A stretch of DNA of 64,000 nucleotides from NCBI RefSeq assembly GCF_900091555.1, contig NZ_FMCX01000004.1:434001-498000 (forward strand). The letters run 5' to 3'. Below, one piece after another: positions 62,957 to 64,000 of this stretch. Position numbers and translations under genes: made by a program. Each line of letters opens with the position of its first letter. Within the stretch, counting starts at the first letter, position 1. The notes beneath the pieces are model-generated. The model was not told the origin of the DNA and searched no databases. It was given only the letters and a program-made list of their open reading frames with translations. This DNA is from Micromonospora mirobrigensis. GTDB lineage: Bacteria > Actinomycetota > Actinomycetes > Mycobacteriales > Micromonosporaceae.

Positions 62957-64000
62957 TCAGAACCCCTTCGCCAGGCGGTAGTAGGCCTGGTTCCAGCGGA
63001 GCTCGTCGGCGAACCGGCGCGGATCGGTGTCGGCGTCGATGACGACCAGCTCGGTCCGGCTCATCTCGGCCAGGTCGTGCAGCTCCTCCACCCCCACCGC
63101 CCGGGACAGCACGGTGTGGTGCGGGGCGCCGGCGGTGATCCACGCCTCGGCGGAGCCGGCCAGGTGCGGGCGGGGACGCCAGACGGCCCGGGCCACCGGC
63201 AGCCGGCGCAGCGGATGCGGCGGTGGCACCACGTCGATCTCGTTGGCCACCAACCGGAACCGCTCCCCCATGTCGGCCAGGCCGAGCACCACCGCGGGAC
63301 CGGGCTCGGCGTCGAAGACCAGCCGGACCGGGTCCTCCCGGCCACCGATGCCCAGCGGGTGGATCTCCGCCGACGGCACGTCCGCGGCGATGCTCGGGCA
63401 GACCTCCAGCATGTGCGCGCCGAGCACCAGCTCCCGGCCCGGGGTGAGGTCGTAGGTGTAGTCCTCCATGAAAGACGTGCCACCGTCCACCCCGACCGCC
63501 ATCGCCTTGAGGGTGTGGACCAGCACGGAGGTCTTCCAGTCGCCCTCGCCGCCGAAGCCGTAGCCGTCGGCCATCAGCCGCTGCACGGCGATGCCGGGCA
63601 GTTGGCGCAGCCCGCCCAGGTCCTCGAAGTTGGTGGTGAAGGCCCGGAACCCACCCGCCTCGAGGAAGGTACGCACGCCCAGTTCCAGCCGGGCGGCGTA
63701 GCGCAACGACTCGTGCCGCTCCCCTCCGGGGCGCAGTCCGGGCGCCACGCGGTAGCTGTCGTCGTACTCCTTGACCAGGTCGTCCACCTGCGCGTCGCCG
63801 ACCTCGTCGACCACCCGGACCAGGTCGTTGACGCCGTAGGTGTTCACCGAGACACCGAAGCGCAGCTCCGCCTCCACCTTGTCGCCCTCGGTCACCGCCA
63901 CGTCGCGCATGTTGTCGCCGAAGCGGGCCAGCCGCAGCGACCGCATCGCCGACCAGCCCAGCGCGGCCCGGGCCCAGGCCGCGACGCGGGCGACCACCCG
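62957..64000 (-). CDS. araA: L-arabinose isomerase, C-terminal 347 residues (partial)
   Basis: The gene runs off the right edge; 347 residues remain. The motifs of AraA are clear: [23 protein letters not shown] (quoted in part), [51 protein letters not shown] (in parts), catalytic Glu in GGEGDW and FMEDYTY, and the metal-ligand His in [10 protein letters not shown]. It converts L-arabinose to L-ribulose in the cytoplasm. With the secreted GH43, GH27 and CE1 enzymes it forms an arabinose-polymer utilization locus; araB and araD are probably beyond the edge. Confidence 0.96.
   Translation of the reverse strand, partial: RVVARVAAWARAALGWSAMRSLRLARFGDNMRDVAVTEGDKVEAELRFGVSVNTYGVNDLVRVVDEVGDAQVDDLVKEYDDSYRVAPGLRPGGERHESLRYAARLELGVRTFLEAGGFRAFTTNFEDLGGLRQLPGIAVQRLMADGYGFGGEGDWKTSVLVHTLKAMAVGVDGGTSFMEDYTYDLTPGRELVLGAHMLEVCPSIAADVPSAEIHPLGIGGREDPVRLVFDAEPGPAVVLGLADMGERFRLVANEIDVVPPPHPLRRLPVARAVWRPRPHLAGSAEAWITAGAPHHTVLSRAVGVEELHDLAEMSRTELVVIDADTDPRRFADELRWNQAYYRLAKGF

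Overview
The window reads as a chromosomal segment of a high-GC actinomycete, most likely a Micromonosporaceae member (Micromonospora or a close relative). The reasons are the extreme GC bias at third codon positions, the many GTG (and some TTG) starts placed behind GGAGG-like ribosome sites, the frequent 4-base ATGA/GTGA gene overlaps, and the families present (MbtH/NRPS genes, LtrA, ANTAR, LapA, DUF5994, ricin-lectin glycosidases). Genus is inferred; there is no rRNA or other marker here.

Layout. 1-10.5 kb: an AraC regulator divergent from a short-chain dehydrogenase, an LtrA-like membrane protein, a minus-strand polysaccharide operon (GT39-like, cellulose-synthase-like GT2, secreted GH26-like enzyme), two small unknowns, a broken HAD gene and an intact HAD-nucleotidyltransferase fusion. 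10.5-12.9 kb: an M23-like protein and a secreted subtilase homologue that has lost its catalytic His. 13.0-35.7 kb: a nonribosomal peptide synthetase (NRPS) locus. 35.8-37.8 kb: SulP transporter plus MerR regulator. 37.8-43.0 kb: a tightly coupled minus operon of two very small proteins, two GT4 glycosyltransferases, a six-hairpin-like protein and a GH130 enzyme. 43-45.7 kb: sigma-factor remnant, GAF-ANTAR protein, LapA-domain protein, DUF5994 protein. 45.8-57 kb: penicillin-acylase-like secreted enzyme, OtrA/TetM-type ribosomal protection GTPase, aldo-keto reductase, flavin monooxygenase with ArsR, a membrane protein coupled to a winged-helix regulator, and small proteins. 57.5-64 kb: an arabinose/galactose-rich plant polysaccharide locus (CE1-CBM2 esterase, GH27-ricin, ricin-GH43, arabinose isomerase).

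The NRPS locus is the most interesting part. The plus arm is mbtH, A-T, C-A-T, P450 and free-standing C. The minus arm is racemase, (half C)-A-T, C-A-T-C-A-T-C and an MFS exporter. Between them lie a PAS-LuxR regulator and a type II thioesterase. There are five A domains, no epimerization domain and no type I thioesterase. A consistent reading is a five-residue line that starts on the half-C module, passes through the 2582-residue protein, uses that protein's terminal C domain on the A-T protein in trans, finishes on C-A-T, and is released or capped by the free C domain. The amino acid racemase would supply a D-residue and the P450 would oxidize a carrier-bound residue. Both arms carry paired 16-bp dyads that resemble the known PAS-LuxR operator, which suggests joint control by the local regulator.

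Protein functions come from motifs and family memory only; no database search was run. Starts were moved from the longest frame to the codon with the best ribosome site or family fit, and this is stated where it was done.
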